Source: Hyphomonadaceae bacterium
GTDB taxonomy: Bacteria; Pseudomonadota; Alphaproteobacteria; Caulobacterales; Aquidulcibacteraceae
Reading direction: 5' to 3'
DNA: 64,000 nt
Assembly: GCA_023384105.1 (NCBI GenBank)
Contig: JAHDXR010000017.1
Coordinates: 1 to 64,000, forward strand
This document shows, in pieces, positions 7,351 through 17,021 of this stretch (its first letter is position 1; each line of letters begins with the position of its first letter). Under the pieces are notes generated by a model. That model was given only the letters and a program-made list of their open reading frames with translations. It did not search any database and was not told the origin of the DNA. Made by a program: the position numbers and the translations under genes.

Positions 7351-9603
7351 TTAGAACGACCCCCGCAGCATGATTCCGTAAGTCCGCGGCGCGCCGAGAT
7401 AGGCGTTGATGTCGCCGGTTTGCAGTGGCGTCGCGAAGACCGTCGTCGGATAGGTTTCGTCGGTCGCGTTTTGCACCCAGGCTTCGAGCCGCCACAGACC
7501 GTTCGGATCGCCGATGCCGAGGTTCGCATTGACGAGACCGACGGAGCCGCCTTTCTCGGAGCCGGCGGTGTTGATGAATTGCGGACCCGTATATTGATAC
7601 TGAAGACGGCCGTTCACCGTGAGATTGCCGACCGGGCGCTCGAAAATGACCGCGGCGTTGCCGGCCAGACGCGACGCATAGCGGAAGCGACCTCCGGCTA
7701 GAATCCCGATCGTCGGATCGTCGCCGTATTCCGCATGCGGCAAGTAAGTCGCATCGAGTTGCAGCGTGACGCCGTCGACGACCTCGAACGAGCTTTCGAG
7801 TTCCGCGCCGTAGGTTTCCGCCGAGGCGGCGTTCAGGACGGTGAACTGAAGGCCCACGAATTGGGCGACCTGAAGGTCGGAAATATCATTGTAGAAGATC
7901 GCGAAATTGGTGCGGGCGCGGCGATTCCAGTATTGAAACTTGCCGCCGAGTTCGAACGCGTCCGTGGTTTCCGCGTCGTAGGTGGGATCGAGCGGCGTAC
8001 CGCCATAATCTGGATTGTTCACCAGCACCCCGGCCGCGTTGACGTCCATGTTCACGCCGCCGGCCTTGAAGCCGTGATTGTATGTGGCGTAGAGCATGGC
8101 GTCGTCGCTCAGACGATATTGAACGCCGAGCGTGCCGCTGATGGCTTCGTCGGATGTGCTTGCAGAGTAGGTCGGTCCCGGCATGAGGCCGATAGCCCGG
8201 AACGCTTCGTTCGGAATGGGGCTGTAATAGGGATTGGCGAAGGCGCCTTCCTTCTCTTCGCGCGAATAGCGCAGGCCCGCGATCAAGCTCCATGCTCGCG
8301 AAAGCTCCAGTTCGTCGTGGGCGAAAGCCGCGATCGATTCAGCCGAGCCGCTAAGCACTTCGTTTGACCACAAGCCGGGCGTCGCATCGAGCGCGCCGGG
8401 TATGCCAATAACCGTATCCCAGTAGATTTGGCCCTGCGTTCCCCAATAGAGGTCGCGCGTCATGTCGAGGTTTTCGTTGGAGTAGAAGACGCCGAGGACG
8501 TAATTATGCGAGCCCCATTCGCCTGTGAGCGTGAGTTCTTGCGAGAAGAACTGGCTGGCGAACGATTCATCGAGGGAGAAAATGTCGGCGCCGGAGAAGT
8601 CCGGGTCGACCTCGACTTGATCGACCTCAAACTCGCGATAAGCGGTGATCGAGCGCAGCATCGGGCCGCCGAGGAAATCGTAATCAATGATCGCCGTGAG
8701 GCCCATGTCCGTAATGGTTTGATCGTTCGGATGATTGAGCGCTTGCTCGAAATCCTCGGGATTGCCGGACGGCAGCGAAAGGCCATTGAGCAGCGTCAGG
8801 TAGTCGACAAGCGGCTGGGTCGGACCGTCCAAATAATTCGCCGTCGCGTAGCAGCAATTGCCTTCGCTGTCGGAATAATCCCCGATGAGGCGGATCGACA
8901 GGTTCGGCGTTGCGTCGAGCAGGAATTGGATCTTTCCCGCGTTCGTCTCGTTGCCGTTCAAATCTTCGCCGGTGTTGGGATCGGTGAAGAAGCCTTCGCG
9001 TTCAGTGTGAAGAGCGGCTATGCGCACGGCGGCCTGATCGCCCAGCGGCAGATTGAGCGCGCCGCGCGCTTCGATCGCGTCGTAATTGCCGTAGCCAAGC
9101 GTGTAATTGCCGCGGAAGCCGTCCAGCGACGGGGCCGCAGAGTTTAGCAGCACGGCGCCGGCGGTGGTGTTCTTGCCGAACAGCGTGCCTTGCGGGCCGC
9201 GCAGCACTTGCAGCCCGTCGATATCGAGGAAGTTCTGCAACGCCGCCGCGGCGCGGGTGCGATAGACGCCGTCGATGAACACGCCGACCGCGCCTTCGAA
9301 GCTGCGGCTGTTGCCGACCGTGCCGATGCCGCGGATGCTGATGCTGGCGGTGGAGGATGAAATATTGGCGGCGCCGGCTCGGATGCTCGGGGAGATCGTC
9401 GCGACGTTGTCGAGGTTCAGAACGCGCGCTTGAGCGAGCACTTCCGCGTTGGCGGCGGTGACGGCGATCGGTACGTCCTGCAGCCGCTCTTCCCGGCGCT
9501 GCGCCGTGACGACGATTTCGCCATCCTCGCCAGCCGTTTGTGCGAATGCCGGCGCGGCGACCGCCGCAAGACAGAGTCCGCACGTGATGCTGAGCTTCTT
9601 CAT
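7351..9603 (-). CDS. TonB-dependent outer-membrane receptor
   Basis: 750-residue receptor for energised uptake across the outer membrane. It has a signal peptide ending AAPAFAQ (about residues 1-22), a TonB-box-like EIVVTAQRREERLQDVP, a plug domain with SIRGIG and RGPQGTLFGKNTTAG, and a long beta-barrel ending in Phe (GIMLRGSF). The start ATG at 9603 follows GGGGAGGAC; upstream in-frame codons would precede the signal peptide and are rejected. There is no N-terminal STN signalling domain. It is divergent from the ligase/ADH/ALDH operon and has its own terminator. The ligand is unknown; this receptor type in Caulobacterales and Sphingomonads imports hydrophobic substrates as well as iron chelates. 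Confidence 0.93.
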   Translation of the reverse strand: MKKLSITCGLCLAAVAAPAFAQTAGEDGEIVVTAQRREERLQDVPIAVTAANAEVLAQARVLNLDNVATISPSIRAGAANISSSTASISIRGIGTVGNSRSFEGAVGVFIDGVYRTRAAAALQNFLDIDGLQVLRGPQGTLFGKNTTAGAVLLNSAAPSLDGFRGNYTLGYGNYDAIEARGALNLPLGDQAAVRIAALHTEREGFFTDPNTGEDLNGNETNAGKIQFLLDATPNLSIRLIGDYSDSEGNCCYATANYLDGPTQPLVDYLTLLNGLSLPSGNPEDFEQALNHPNDQTITDMGLTAIIDYDFLGGPMLRSITAYREFEVDQVEVDPDFSGADIFSLDESFASQFFSQELTLTGEWGSHNYVLGVFYSNENLDMTRDLYWGTQGQIYWDTVIGIPGALDATPGLWSNEVLSGSAESIAAFAHDELELSRAWSLIAGLRYSREEKEGAFANPYYSPIPNEAFRAIGLMPGPTYSASTSDEAISGTLGVQYRLSDDAMLYATYNHGFKAGGVNMDVNAAGVLVNNPDYGGTPLDPTYDAETTDAFELGGKFQYWNRRARTNFAIFYNDISDLQVAQFVGLQFTVLNAASAETYGAELESSFEVVDGVTLQLDATYLPHAEYGDDPTIGILAGGRFRYASRLAGNAAVIFERPVGNLTVNGRLQYQYTGPQFINTAGSEKGGSVGLVNANLGIGDPNGLWRLEAWVQNATDETYPTTVFATPLQTGDINAYLGAPRTYGIMLRGSF

Positions 9604-9644
9604 AATATGTCCTCCCCGGAGCCTTATGGCCCTCATTAAATGAA

Positions 9645-9662
9645 CAATTAACTAGTATATTG
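9645..9662. promoter_or_regulatory. candidate operator palindrome
   Basis: CAATTAACTAGTATATTG is an 18-base near-palindrome (7 of 9 pairs match, with the perfect core ACTAGT) in the divergent region between the TonB receptor and the acyl-CoA ligase. Its position could let one regulator control both sides. It resembles the ACTATATA stretch at 6148-6155 upstream of the TetR gene, which would fit shared control, but this is weak. Confidence 0.4.
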
Positions 9663-9802
9663 GGTGCGGTCAAGGTAATTTGGTGTTCTGTACGCATCGG
9701 TCGGCGGATTGCGCATATTGGCTGAATGTGCATTAAAATCAAAAGCAAGACCTGTCTTGCTAACAATGCCGACAAAACAAGGTCGTAGACGGGAGGCGCA
9801 GG

Positions 9803-11347
9803 GTGCATCCAAGTGTCCATGCCGCGCGTGCGCCGGACAGACTCGCCCTCATCATGGGGACGAGTGGGGAGGCGGTGACGTTCGGAGAGCTTGAGGCGCA
9901 GTCCAATCGCGGTGCGCACCTGTTTCGGAAGCTCGGACTCCGGATCGGCGATGTGGTCGCCGCCTCGTTGGAGAATTGCCCGGCGTTTTTGGAGATTGCT
10001 TGGGCAGCGCAGCGCTCGGGCCTCTATTTCGTCGCCATATCGGCGCGGCTCACAGCGGGCGAGGTCGCCTATATCGTCCGAGACAGCGGCGCCAAGGCCG
10101 TGATCGTATCCAAGGGGATCGAAGCTTTCGGCCCGGATCTGCAAAAAGAGATCGGCGACGTTCCGCTGTTCTATGCCGGCGACGCGGCGCTTGCGGGCGC
10201 GCGCTCGTGGGACGCTGAAATCATCCCGATGCCGTCGACACCGATCGTGGACGAACGCGCCGGCGGCGACATGCTCTATTCGTCGGGCACGACGGGCAAG
10301 CCAAAAGGCGTGCGCGTGGCCTTGCCGGAAGACTCCAGTCTGCACGCGCCGACGAGCCTGGCGACGATCGCCTCGCAGCTTTTCGGCTTCAATGAGGACA
10401 CGGTCTATCTCTGTCCCGCGCCGCTCTATCACGCCGCGCCGTTGCGCTGGGCGATGGCGGTGCAAAAGCTAGGCGGCACGGTCGTGGTGATGGAGAAATT
10501 CGACCCCGAGAAAGCGCTCGCTCTGATCGAGAAACATCGCGTGACCGCGAGTCAATGGGTGCCGACCCATTTCATTCGCATGCTGAAGCTGCCGCGCGAG
10601 ATTCGCGGCAAGTATGACTTCAGCTCCTTGAAAACGGCGATCCATGCGGCGGCGCCGTGTCCCGTGCCGGTCAAGCAGGAAATGTTCGCATGGTGGGGCC
10701 CGATCATCTGGGAATATTACGCTGGCACCGAAGGCAACGGTCTGACATTGATCGGCCCGACGGATTGGCTCGCGCATCCGGGCTCGGTGGGCAAGGCGGT
10801 CTCGGGAATCCTGCACATCTGCAATGATGAAGGCGAGGAAGTTCCGCCGCGTACCGAAGGCCTCGTTTATTTCGAAAGCGAGGCCGTGTTCGCCTATCAC
10901 AACGATCCGGAAAAGACCGCCGCGGCCAAACATCCGAAGGGCTGGACCACGCTCGGCGATGTCGGCTGGGTCGATGAACAGGGCTTTCTCTATCTCACCG
11001 ACCGCAAGAGCTTCATGATCATCTCCGGCGGCGTGAATATCTATCCGCAGGAGATCGAGAACATCGTCGTCACACATCCCAAGGTCGCTGACGTTGCCGT
11101 GATCGGCGCACCCGATCCCGAAATGGGCGAGAAAGTCATCGCCGTGGTTCAGCCGCTGAATTGGGCGAACGCGACCGACGAATTCCGCGCGGAACTCCAA
11201 TCGTGGCTGCGGCCGCAGCTCTCGGGCGTGAAGATGCCGCGTCAGATCGATTTCATGCAGGAGCTGCCCCGCCATCCGACCGGCAAATTGTACAAGCGGC
11301 TCATTCGCGATTCGTATTGGGGGTCGAGCAATTCGCGCATCGTGTGA
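9803..11347 (+). CDS. AMP-dependent acyl-CoA synthetase
   Basis: 514-residue ANL-superfamily ligase that activates a carboxylic acid with ATP and CoA. Core motifs are YSSGTTGKPKG (near 155), YYAGTEGNG (near 310), the hinge LTDRKSFMIISGGVNIYPQEIE (about 400-420) and the catalytic PTGKLYKR near the C terminus. The start is GTG 9803 with GGGAGG 6 bases upstream. It is first in an operon with an alcohol and an aldehyde dehydrogenase, which together would turn an alcohol into an acyl-CoA. The acid is unknown. Confidence 0.93.
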   Translation: MHPSVHAARAPDRLALIMGTSGEAVTFGELEAQSNRGAHLFRKLGLRIGDVVAASLENCPAFLEIAWAAQRSGLYFVAISARLTAGEVAYIVRDSGAKAVIVSKGIEAFGPDLQKEIGDVPLFYAGDAALAGARSWDAEIIPMPSTPIVDERAGGDMLYSSGTTGKPKGVRVALPEDSSLHAPTSLATIASQLFGFNEDTVYLCPAPLYHAAPLRWAMAVQKLGGTVVVMEKFDPEKALALIEKHRVTASQWVPTHFIRMLKLPREIRGKYDFSSLKTAIHAAAPCPVPVKQEMFAWWGPIIWEYYAGTEGNGLTLIGPTDWLAHPGSVGKAVSGILHICNDEGEEVPPRTEGLVYFESEAVFAYHNDPEKTAAAKHPKGWTTLGDVGWVDEQGFLYLTDRKSFMIISGGVNIYPQEIENIVVTHPKVADVAVIGAPDPEMGEKVIAVVQPLNWANATDEFRAELQSWLRPQLSGVKMPRQIDFMQELPRHPTGKLYKRLIRDSYWGSSNSRIV

Positions 11348-11403
11348 GCGACGCAAACGATCCGGCGAAAGACTGGCTGGCGTATAAAGGGAGCGAGAAG
11401 AAC

Positions 11404-12510
11404 ATGAGAACGGAGGCGGCAGTCGCCTATCCCCAGCGCGAAGGCTTCGCGCATGAGTCTGTCGAAATCGCCGCGCCCAATCCGGACGAGATTCTCGTGC
11501 GCGTGTTGGGCGTCGGCCTCTGCCATACCGATCTCGTATTCGCGACCGGCGCAGGCGGCTATCCGCTGCCCGCCGTTCTGGGGCACGAAGGCGCGGGGAT
11601 CGTCGAGCAGGTGGGCGCCGCCGTCACCAAGGTGAAGCCGGGCGACAAGGTGGTGATGACGTTCCGCTCGTGCGGCGCGTGCGACCGTTGCGCCTCCGGC
11701 GACGCCGCCTATTGCCGAACCATGCCGCAGCTCAATTACGCCGGCATGCGCACCGACGGCACGTCGCCGCTGAGCGGCGAAGCGGGGCGGCTTGGTTCTA
11801 ATTTCTTCGGTCAATCCTCGTTCGCGGGGCTGGCGCTCACTTATGAGCGCAACGTGGTCAAGGTCGACGTCGATATCGAGACGCTGAAGATTCTCGGGCC
11901 GCTCGGCTGCGGCGTCCAGACCGGCGTCGGGGCGATGCTGAACTCGATGGATGTGCGCCCCGGTTCGACGGTGCTCGTGCTGGGCGGCGGCTCGGTCGGC
12001 TTGAGCGGCGTCATTGGCGCCAAATTACGCGAATGCGCGCATATTATTGTGGTCGAGCCGCAAGCCTCGCGCCGTGCGTTGGCGCTGGAATTGGGGGCTA
12101 CGGAAACGATCGACCCGAAGGAGGCCGCGGATTTGAGCGCGGCGATCCGCGAGAAACATCCATTCGGCGTCGACTACGCATTCGAGACTACCGGCGCGCC
12201 GGCGGTGCTCAACGCGGCCGCCGCGTGCCTCGGCTCGAAAGGCGTGCTCGGCGTCGTTGGCATTTGTCCGCCCGGCACGCCGCCGCCCGGCGAAATGATC
12301 AGCATGGTGACGTTCGGCCAAAGCATTCGCGGCATCATCGAAGGCGACAGCGATCCGGACGTGTTCATTCCCGAGTTGATTTCACTGTTCAAGGCGGGGC
12401 GGCTGCCGTTCGACAAGATGGTTCGCACCTATCCGCTGAACCAGATCAACCAAGCGATCCGCGATCAACACGAAGGGCGCTGCATAAAGGCTGTGCTGCT
12501 GCCGCAATAA
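11404..12510 (+). CDS. zinc-dependent alcohol dehydrogenase
   Basis: 368-residue medium-chain dehydrogenase. Catalytic zinc ligands Cys40 and His61 (GVGLCHTD, LGHEGAG), the structural zinc cluster Cys90/93/96/104, and the Rossmann motif LGGGSVGLSG near 195 are all visible. It resembles the aryl/benzyl-alcohol (XylB/AdhC-like) branch and oxidises a primary alcohol to an aldehyde with NAD. The ATG at 11404 has AAAGGGAG about 9 bases before it. It sits between the ligase and aldehyde dehydrogenase, 17 bases from the latter, so the three act in sequence. Confidence 0.93.
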   Translation: MRTEAAVAYPQREGFAHESVEIAAPNPDEILVRVLGVGLCHTDLVFATGAGGYPLPAVLGHEGAGIVEQVGAAVTKVKPGDKVVMTFRSCGACDRCASGDAAYCRTMPQLNYAGMRTDGTSPLSGEAGRLGSNFFGQSSFAGLALTYERNVVKVDVDIETLKILGPLGCGVQTGVGAMLNSMDVRPGSTVLVLGGGSVGLSGVIGAKLRECAHIIVVEPQASRRALALELGATETIDPKEAADLSAAIREKHPFGVDYAFETTGAPAVLNAAAACLGSKGVLGVVGICPPGTPPPGEMISMVTFGQSIRGIIEGDSDPDVFIPELISLFKAGRLPFDKMVRTYPLNQINQAIRDQHEGRCIKAVLLPQ

Positions 12511-12527
12511 GTCTAGGAAGAAGTGCA

Positions 12528-13976
12528 ATGGCGTTTTCAGATCAAGTAGCCATGACCATAGGCGAACGCGCCGTCGCCGGCCGCGAGCGCTTGCCTGTCG
12601 TCAATCCCGCGACGGGTGCGGTGTTCACGAGCGTGCCGGATTGCACGATGGCGGAACTGGATGAAGCGGTGAAAGCGGCGCGCGAAGCGCAAGCCAGTTG
12701 GGCGCAAACGCCGATCGAGAAGCGTCGCCAGGCGCTGCTGGCCGTCGCCGGCGCGCTTTCCGAAAACGCGCAAGCGCTGGCGCACGAACTCACGCTCGAA
12801 CAGGGCAAACCATTCCAGGACGCGCTGATGGAAGTTTACGGCGCAGCCTTCTGGATGGCGGAAACGACCAAGCTTGATCTGCCCGAGCATGTCACGGAAG
12901 ATAGCGAAGAGCGGCTCGCGGTGACGAAGCGCCGTCCGGTTGGCGTCGTCGCGGCCCTTGTGCCGTGGAATTATCCGATTCTGCTGGCGGCGTTCAAACT
13001 TGCGCCAGCCTTACTTGCGGGCAACACTGTGGTGCTGAAGCCCGCGCCGACGACGCCGACGACGCCGCTGACGACGTTGCGCGTTGGCGAAATTCTGCGC
13101 GGCGTGCTGCCGCCCGGCGCGCTGAACGTTGTCAGCGGCGGCGACCGGCTAGGTCCATGGATGACGGCGCATGCGGGCTTCGACAAGATCAGCTTCACCG
13201 GCTCGACCCAAACCGGTCGGCGCGTCATGGAAAGCGCCGCCGCGGCGCTGAAGCGCGTGACGCTCGAGCTTGGCGGCAACGACGCGGCCATAGTGCTTCC
13301 CGATATCGACGTCGCGGCGATGGCGGAGCCGCTGTTCTGGGCCGCGTTCAAGAATTCCGGCCAAATCTGCATCGCGGCGAAGCGCTTCTATATCCACAAG
13401 GACGTGCATGAGCCGGTGAAAAACGCGCTGATGAATTACGCGAAATCGGTGCGCATCGGCGACGGGCTGGAGCAGGGTTCGCAAATCGGGCCGGTGCAGA
13501 ACAAGGCGCAGTACGAGCGCATTCGTTCGCTTGTGGAGGATGCGGAAGCTTCCGGCGCCAAGGTGTCGCGCTTCGGCGAAACGCCGCAAGGCGATGGCTA
13601 TTTCCTGCCGATTACGTTCGTCGAGGACGCCAAGGAAAAAAGCCGCGTCGTGCGGGAAGAGCAGTTCGGCCCGGTTCTGCCTTTGATCCGCGTCGAGAGC
13701 GCCGACGAAGCTATCGCGCGCGCCAATGACAGCGAATACGGCCTCGGCGCGTCGATTTGGACCTCCCATATCGAAAGTGCGCAAACGCTTGCCGAGCGTC
13801 TCAACGCCGGCACGGTTTGGATCAACGAAAGCCAACATCTCTCGCCGCATGCGGCGTTCGGCGGCTGGAAGCAATCGGGCCTGGGCGTCGAAGGCGGGAT
13901 CGAAGGCCTCGCCGAGTTCACGCAGGCGCAGACGGTTTTCGTGCGGCGCAAGCAGGCGGCGCCCGCGCAAGGCTGA
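12528..13976 (+). CDS. NAD(P)-dependent aldehyde dehydrogenase
   Basis: 482-residue aldehyde dehydrogenase that oxidises an aldehyde to the acid used by the ligase upstream in this operon. Catalytic Cys281 (NSGQICIAAKR), Glu247 (TLELGGND) and Asn148 (VPWNYP) are intact, as is the FTGSTQTG cofactor motif near 224. The start ATG at 12528 follows TAGGAAGAAG. The gene ends 3 bases before the converging tetR stop, leaving no room for a separate terminator. Confidence 0.95.
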   Translation: MAFSDQVAMTIGERAVAGRERLPVVNPATGAVFTSVPDCTMAELDEAVKAAREAQASWAQTPIEKRRQALLAVAGALSENAQALAHELTLEQGKPFQDALMEVYGAAFWMAETTKLDLPEHVTEDSEERLAVTKRRPVGVVAALVPWNYPILLAAFKLAPALLAGNTVVLKPAPTTPTTPLTTLRVGEILRGVLPPGALNVVSGGDRLGPWMTAHAGFDKISFTGSTQTGRRVMESAAAALKRVTLELGGNDAAIVLPDIDVAAMAEPLFWAAFKNSGQICIAAKRFYIHKDVHEPVKNALMNYAKSVRIGDGLEQGSQIGPVQNKAQYERIRSLVEDAEASGAKVSRFGETPQGDGYFLPITFVEDAKEKSRVVREEQFGPVLPLIRVESADEAIARANDSEYGLGASIWTSHIESAQTLAERLNAGTVWINESQHLSPHAAFGGWKQSGLGVEGGIEGLAEFTQAQTVFVRRKQAAPAQG

Positions 13977-13979
13977 TCG

Positions 13980-14603
13980 TCAGAGTCCGCGTTCGATCAG
14001 ATCTATGGCCGCGGCTTTCATCGCCGCGAGATCGGCGTCGGGGTCCAGGAGAGAGTGGATTGCGGCGCCGAGCAGAAGGCTGCCGAGAATGAGCGCTGTC
14101 GGTTCGACGCTGACCGACTTGTTGATACTGCCGTCTTCCTGGCCTCGGCGGATGAAGCCCGCGAGCAAGTCGCGCGCGTTCCCGTGGGCTTCGGCGAAAG
14201 CGGCGCGCAGATCGCCGCCTTCGGCGGCGGCCCCGCCAGCGAGCGAGAAGTAGGCGCGGAATTCCGGCATATCGACCAGTTCGTCGAAATTGAGCTGCAC
14301 ATAGGTCTCGATAGCTTCGCGGCCGGTGAGGGTGTCGGTATGATGCTCAGCCAGCGTGGCCCTGCGCCAGGCATCGAGCCGCGCGATGAGCGCGCGCGTC
14401 ATGCCGTCCTTCGAGCCGAATTTCTGCGATGCGAGCCCGCGGCTAAAGCCGGCGCGCCCCGCGACGCTCTCGAATGTCGCAGCAGACACGCCTTGCTCGG
14501 CGATGATCTGCGTCAGGGCCTCCAGCAAGCGACGTTCCGACTCCTCCCGTCGCGACGCCTGGGTGCGCCTCGGCCGGCGGTTTCGATGTGTTGAGCTGGT
14601 CAT
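13980..14603 (-). CDS. TetR family transcriptional regulator
   Basis: 207-residue regulator with a TetR helix-turn-helix (SAATFESVAGRAGFSRGL, then FGSKDG; about residues 38-66) and a C-terminal domain ending in SLLLGAAIHSLLDP. It is clearly paralogous to the regulator at 18854-19480. It is divergent from the P450 operon, with the palindrome AAGTTCAAACTT in between, so it probably represses that operon and itself. Confidence 0.9.
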   Translation of the reverse strand: MTSSTHRNRRPRRTQASRREESERRLLEALTQIIAEQGVSAATFESVAGRAGFSRGLASQKFGSKDGMTRALIARLDAWRRATLAEHHTDTLTGREAIETYVQLNFDELVDMPEFRAYFSLAGGAAAEGGDLRAAFAEAHGNARDLLAGFIRRGQEDGSINKSVSVEPTALILGSLLLGAAIHSLLDPDADLAAMKAAAIDLIERGL

Positions 14604-14635
14604 GGACTTCCATAGTTGTTGATTGAATGTATAGT

Positions 14636-14647
14636 AAGTTCAAACTT
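14636..14647. promoter_or_regulatory. candidate TetR operator upstream of P450
   Basis: Perfect inverted repeat AAGTT-CA-AACTT in the 99-base gap between divergent tetR and P450 genes, 55 bases before the P450 start. A related AGAGTCAAAAACTTGG lies at 19566-19582 after the paralogous tetR, before the flavoprotein operon. Confidence 0.5.
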
Positions 14648-14702
14648 GGAACGACTGCCCTTTGGCTGCCGTTTCATCAATAAAATCAATGGGAGGACCG
14701 GC

Positions 14703-15977
14703 ATGTTCATTTCCAAGGAATTGTCCAACACGATTGTAGACCCCAAAGCCTACGCGGCTTGGGAGCCGATCGAGGAGGCGTTCCGGACACTAAGGCGTGA
14801 CGCGCCTCTGGCAAAGGCGCAACCGGATGGGTTCGGCGATTTCTGGGTGGTGACGCGCTACGAAGATGTCAGAACCGTCGAGAAGCAGAACGAGCTGTTT
14901 CATAGCGGCGACCGTAGCCCGACGCTGCTGCCGCTCAAGGCCGAGGACTTGTTCAGACAGATGACGGGCGGCTCGCCGCACCTCATCCGCTCGCTGGTGC
15001 AGATGGATAATCCAGACCATTTCAACCACCGCATCCTCACCCAATCCTGGTTCATGCCGCAGAACCTGAAAAAGCTGGAGGATCGAATCCGGCAGATCGC
15101 CCGCTCATTCGTCAACACGATGCTGGAGAAGGGCGGCGAGTGCGATTTCGCGCGCGATGTCGCGTTTCTTTATCCGCTTCATGTGGTGATGGAAGTCATC
15201 GGCGTTCCGGAAGCGGACGAACCGCGCATGCTTATGCTGACGCAGCAGCTCTTCGGCAATCAAGATTCGGAGGTGAACCGCGACGGTTTAAAAGATGTCA
15301 GTCCCGAAGCGATGGCGAAAAGTCTCGGCGAGGTGGTGAAGGATTTCCACGAATATTTCTCGGCGATTTCCGAGGATCGCCGCAAGAACCCAAGAAACGA
15401 TCTCGCCACCATCATCGCTAATGGACAGGTTGGCGGCGAGCCGATCAAATTCTTCGAGGCGATGTCGTATTACATCATTGCCGCGACCGCGGGCCACGAC
15501 ACGACGTCGGCTTCGACCGCGAGCGCAGGATGGTGTTTGGCGGAATATCCCGACCAGTTCGCAAAGGTGAAGGCCGATCCTTCCTTGATCCCGGGATTGG
15601 TGGAGGAATCAATCCGCTGGGAAACCCCGGTGAAGCACTTCATGCGCACGGCCACCGCCGCTACGGAATTGGCCGGCCAGGCCATCGCCAAGGACGATTA
15701 CGTGATGCTGGCGTATCAATCGGCCAATCGCGACGAAGACATTTTCGATGATCCCTACGCCTTCAAGGCCGAGCGTACGCCGAACAAGCAAATCGCCTTC
15801 GGCTACGGTCCGCACATTTGCCTTGGCCAGCATCTTGCGCGCATGGAAATGCGCATCCTGTGGGAAGAATTGCTGCCGCGGCTCAAGAGCCTTGAACTCA
15901 ACGGAACGCCGCGCCGTTTGGAAGCGACCTTTGTCAGCGGCCCGAAGTCGGTGCCGATTCGATTCAAGGCCGCCTAG
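14703..15977 (+). CDS. cytochrome P450
   Basis: 424-residue soluble bacterial P450 that inserts oxygen using electrons from a ferredoxin. The I-helix AGHDTT (263-268), ExxR (Glu302-Arg305) and heme loop FGYGPHICLG with Cys373 are complete. The sequence looks like class I terpene- or steroid-type enzymes (CYP111/CYP125-like grouping is tentative). The ATG at 14703 has GGGAGG 6 bases upstream. No reductase is nearby; the [2Fe-2S] ferredoxin at 23834-24163 is a candidate donor. It begins the rightward cluster continuing with a kinase, a DUF6285-type protein and an SDR. Confidence 0.95.
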   Translation: MFISKELSNTIVDPKAYAAWEPIEEAFRTLRRDAPLAKAQPDGFGDFWVVTRYEDVRTVEKQNELFHSGDRSPTLLPLKAEDLFRQMTGGSPHLIRSLVQMDNPDHFNHRILTQSWFMPQNLKKLEDRIRQIARSFVNTMLEKGGECDFARDVAFLYPLHVVMEVIGVPEADEPRMLMLTQQLFGNQDSEVNRDGLKDVSPEAMAKSLGEVVKDFHEYFSAISEDRRKNPRNDLATIIANGQVGGEPIKFFEAMSYYIIAATAGHDTTSASTASAGWCLAEYPDQFAKVKADPSLIPGLVEESIRWETPVKHFMRTATAATELAGQAIAKDDYVMLAYQSANRDEDIFDDPYAFKAERTPNKQIAFGYGPHICLGQHLARMEMRILWEELLPRLKSLELNGTPRRLEATFVSGPKSVPIRFKAA

Positions 15978-16024
15978 GAGTAACTGTTGGTGCGTGCGGG
16001 CGGCTCACGGGAGAATTCTCTGCG

Positions 16025-17017
16025 ATGACGCAGGAAAGTGTGCATGAAGCTCTTGTGCGACTGGCCGACAGGCTTTGGCCTGGCGCTTCTATCGACGGGG
16101 CGACGCGCCTATCTGGGGGCGCCACGCAGGAGACCTGGTCGTTTGACGTCGTACAGGGGGAGGAGCGGAGGGGTTTCATCTTGCGCCGGCGTGCGCAGGG
16201 AAAGCGCGTGCAGACCGAAGGCATGGACCTTTCCGACGAAGCGCGGGTCATTGCGATAGTTCGCGAAGCAGGCGTTCCTGCGCCGGAAGTCGAGTATGTG
16301 CTGTCGACGGAGGATGGGCTCGGAGACGGGTTCATCATGCACCGCATCGAGGGAGAAACCATTCCAGCCCGAATACTCCGAGAGCCCCGTTTCGGAAGCG
16401 CACGTCAGGTCATGGCGCGCCAATGCGGCGAGATTCTCGCCAGGATACATCGCGTCAAAATCGAAGCGCTCCCCCCGCTTGGCGCCTTCGACGCCGACAG
16501 TGAAGTCGACCGGCTTACGCGGTCGGTTGAAACCGGCGCCAATCCGCGGCCCGTCTTTGTGCTTGCACTGCGGTGGCTCAGACAGAACAGGCCGGTCGAA
16601 GAGGGGCGGCGGGTTCTCACGCACGGCGATTTTCGTATGGGCAATCTGATGATCGGCGAGGAGGGGATTCGGGCCGTACTCGATTGGGAATTGGCGCGGA
16701 TCGGCGACCCGATGTCGGACCTCGCTTGGCTCTGCGTGCCAAGCTGGCGATTTGGGCGGATTGACCAGCCCGTGGGCGGCGTCGGTGTGCGCGAGGATCT
16801 TTTCGTTGCGTATGAGGCGGCTTCCGGCAAGCGGGTGGATCGCGCCGCCGTCCGCTTTTGGGAGGTGGTCGGCGCTCTCCGCTGGGGCCTCATATGCGAA
16901 AGCAATCTGGCGGCGTTGCGCAATGAGCAACCGATTTCTGTTGAACGAGCCGTAATCGCGCGGCGCAGCTCGGAAACCGAAATCGACCTACTTCGCTACA
17001 TGGCAGGTCTGGAGTGA
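16025..17017 (+). CDS. APH-family kinase, LvaA-like
   Basis: 330-residue phosphotransferase with LSGGATQETW (nucleotide loop, near 30), THGDFRMGN (catalytic loop, near 200) and VLDWELARIGDP (metal binding, near 220). It is followed 4 bases later by a small DUF6285-type protein. The same pair in Pseudomonas putida (LvaA/LvaB) phosphorylates 4-hydroxyacyl-CoA in levulinate catabolism, and human ACAD10/11 carry a related kinase domain. The pairing supports a hydroxyacyl-CoA kinase role here, the substrate perhaps produced by the P450 upstream. Start ATG 16025. Confidence 0.87.
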   Translation: MTQESVHEALVRLADRLWPGASIDGATRLSGGATQETWSFDVVQGEERRGFILRRRAQGKRVQTEGMDLSDEARVIAIVREAGVPAPEVEYVLSTEDGLGDGFIMHRIEGETIPARILREPRFGSARQVMARQCGEILARIHRVKIEALPPLGAFDADSEVDRLTRSVETGANPRPVFVLALRWLRQNRPVEEGRRVLTHGDFRMGNLMIGEEGIRAVLDWELARIGDPMSDLAWLCVPSWRFGRIDQPVGGVGVREDLFVAYEAASGKRVDRAAVRFWEVVGALRWGLICESNLAALRNEQPISVERAVIARRSSETEIDLLRYMAGLE

Positions 17018-17021
17018 GTGG

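Noticed and set aside
9002-10465. 487-codon open frame on the minus strand spanning a divergent promoter
   Set aside because: It overlaps two well-supported genes in other frames and is dominated by Arg and His.
16025-17017. Aminoglycoside resistance gene
   Set aside because: The APH fold is shared, but gene context and the DUF6285-type partner point to acyl-CoA metabolism. The same reasoning applies to the kinases at 3784 and 53024.
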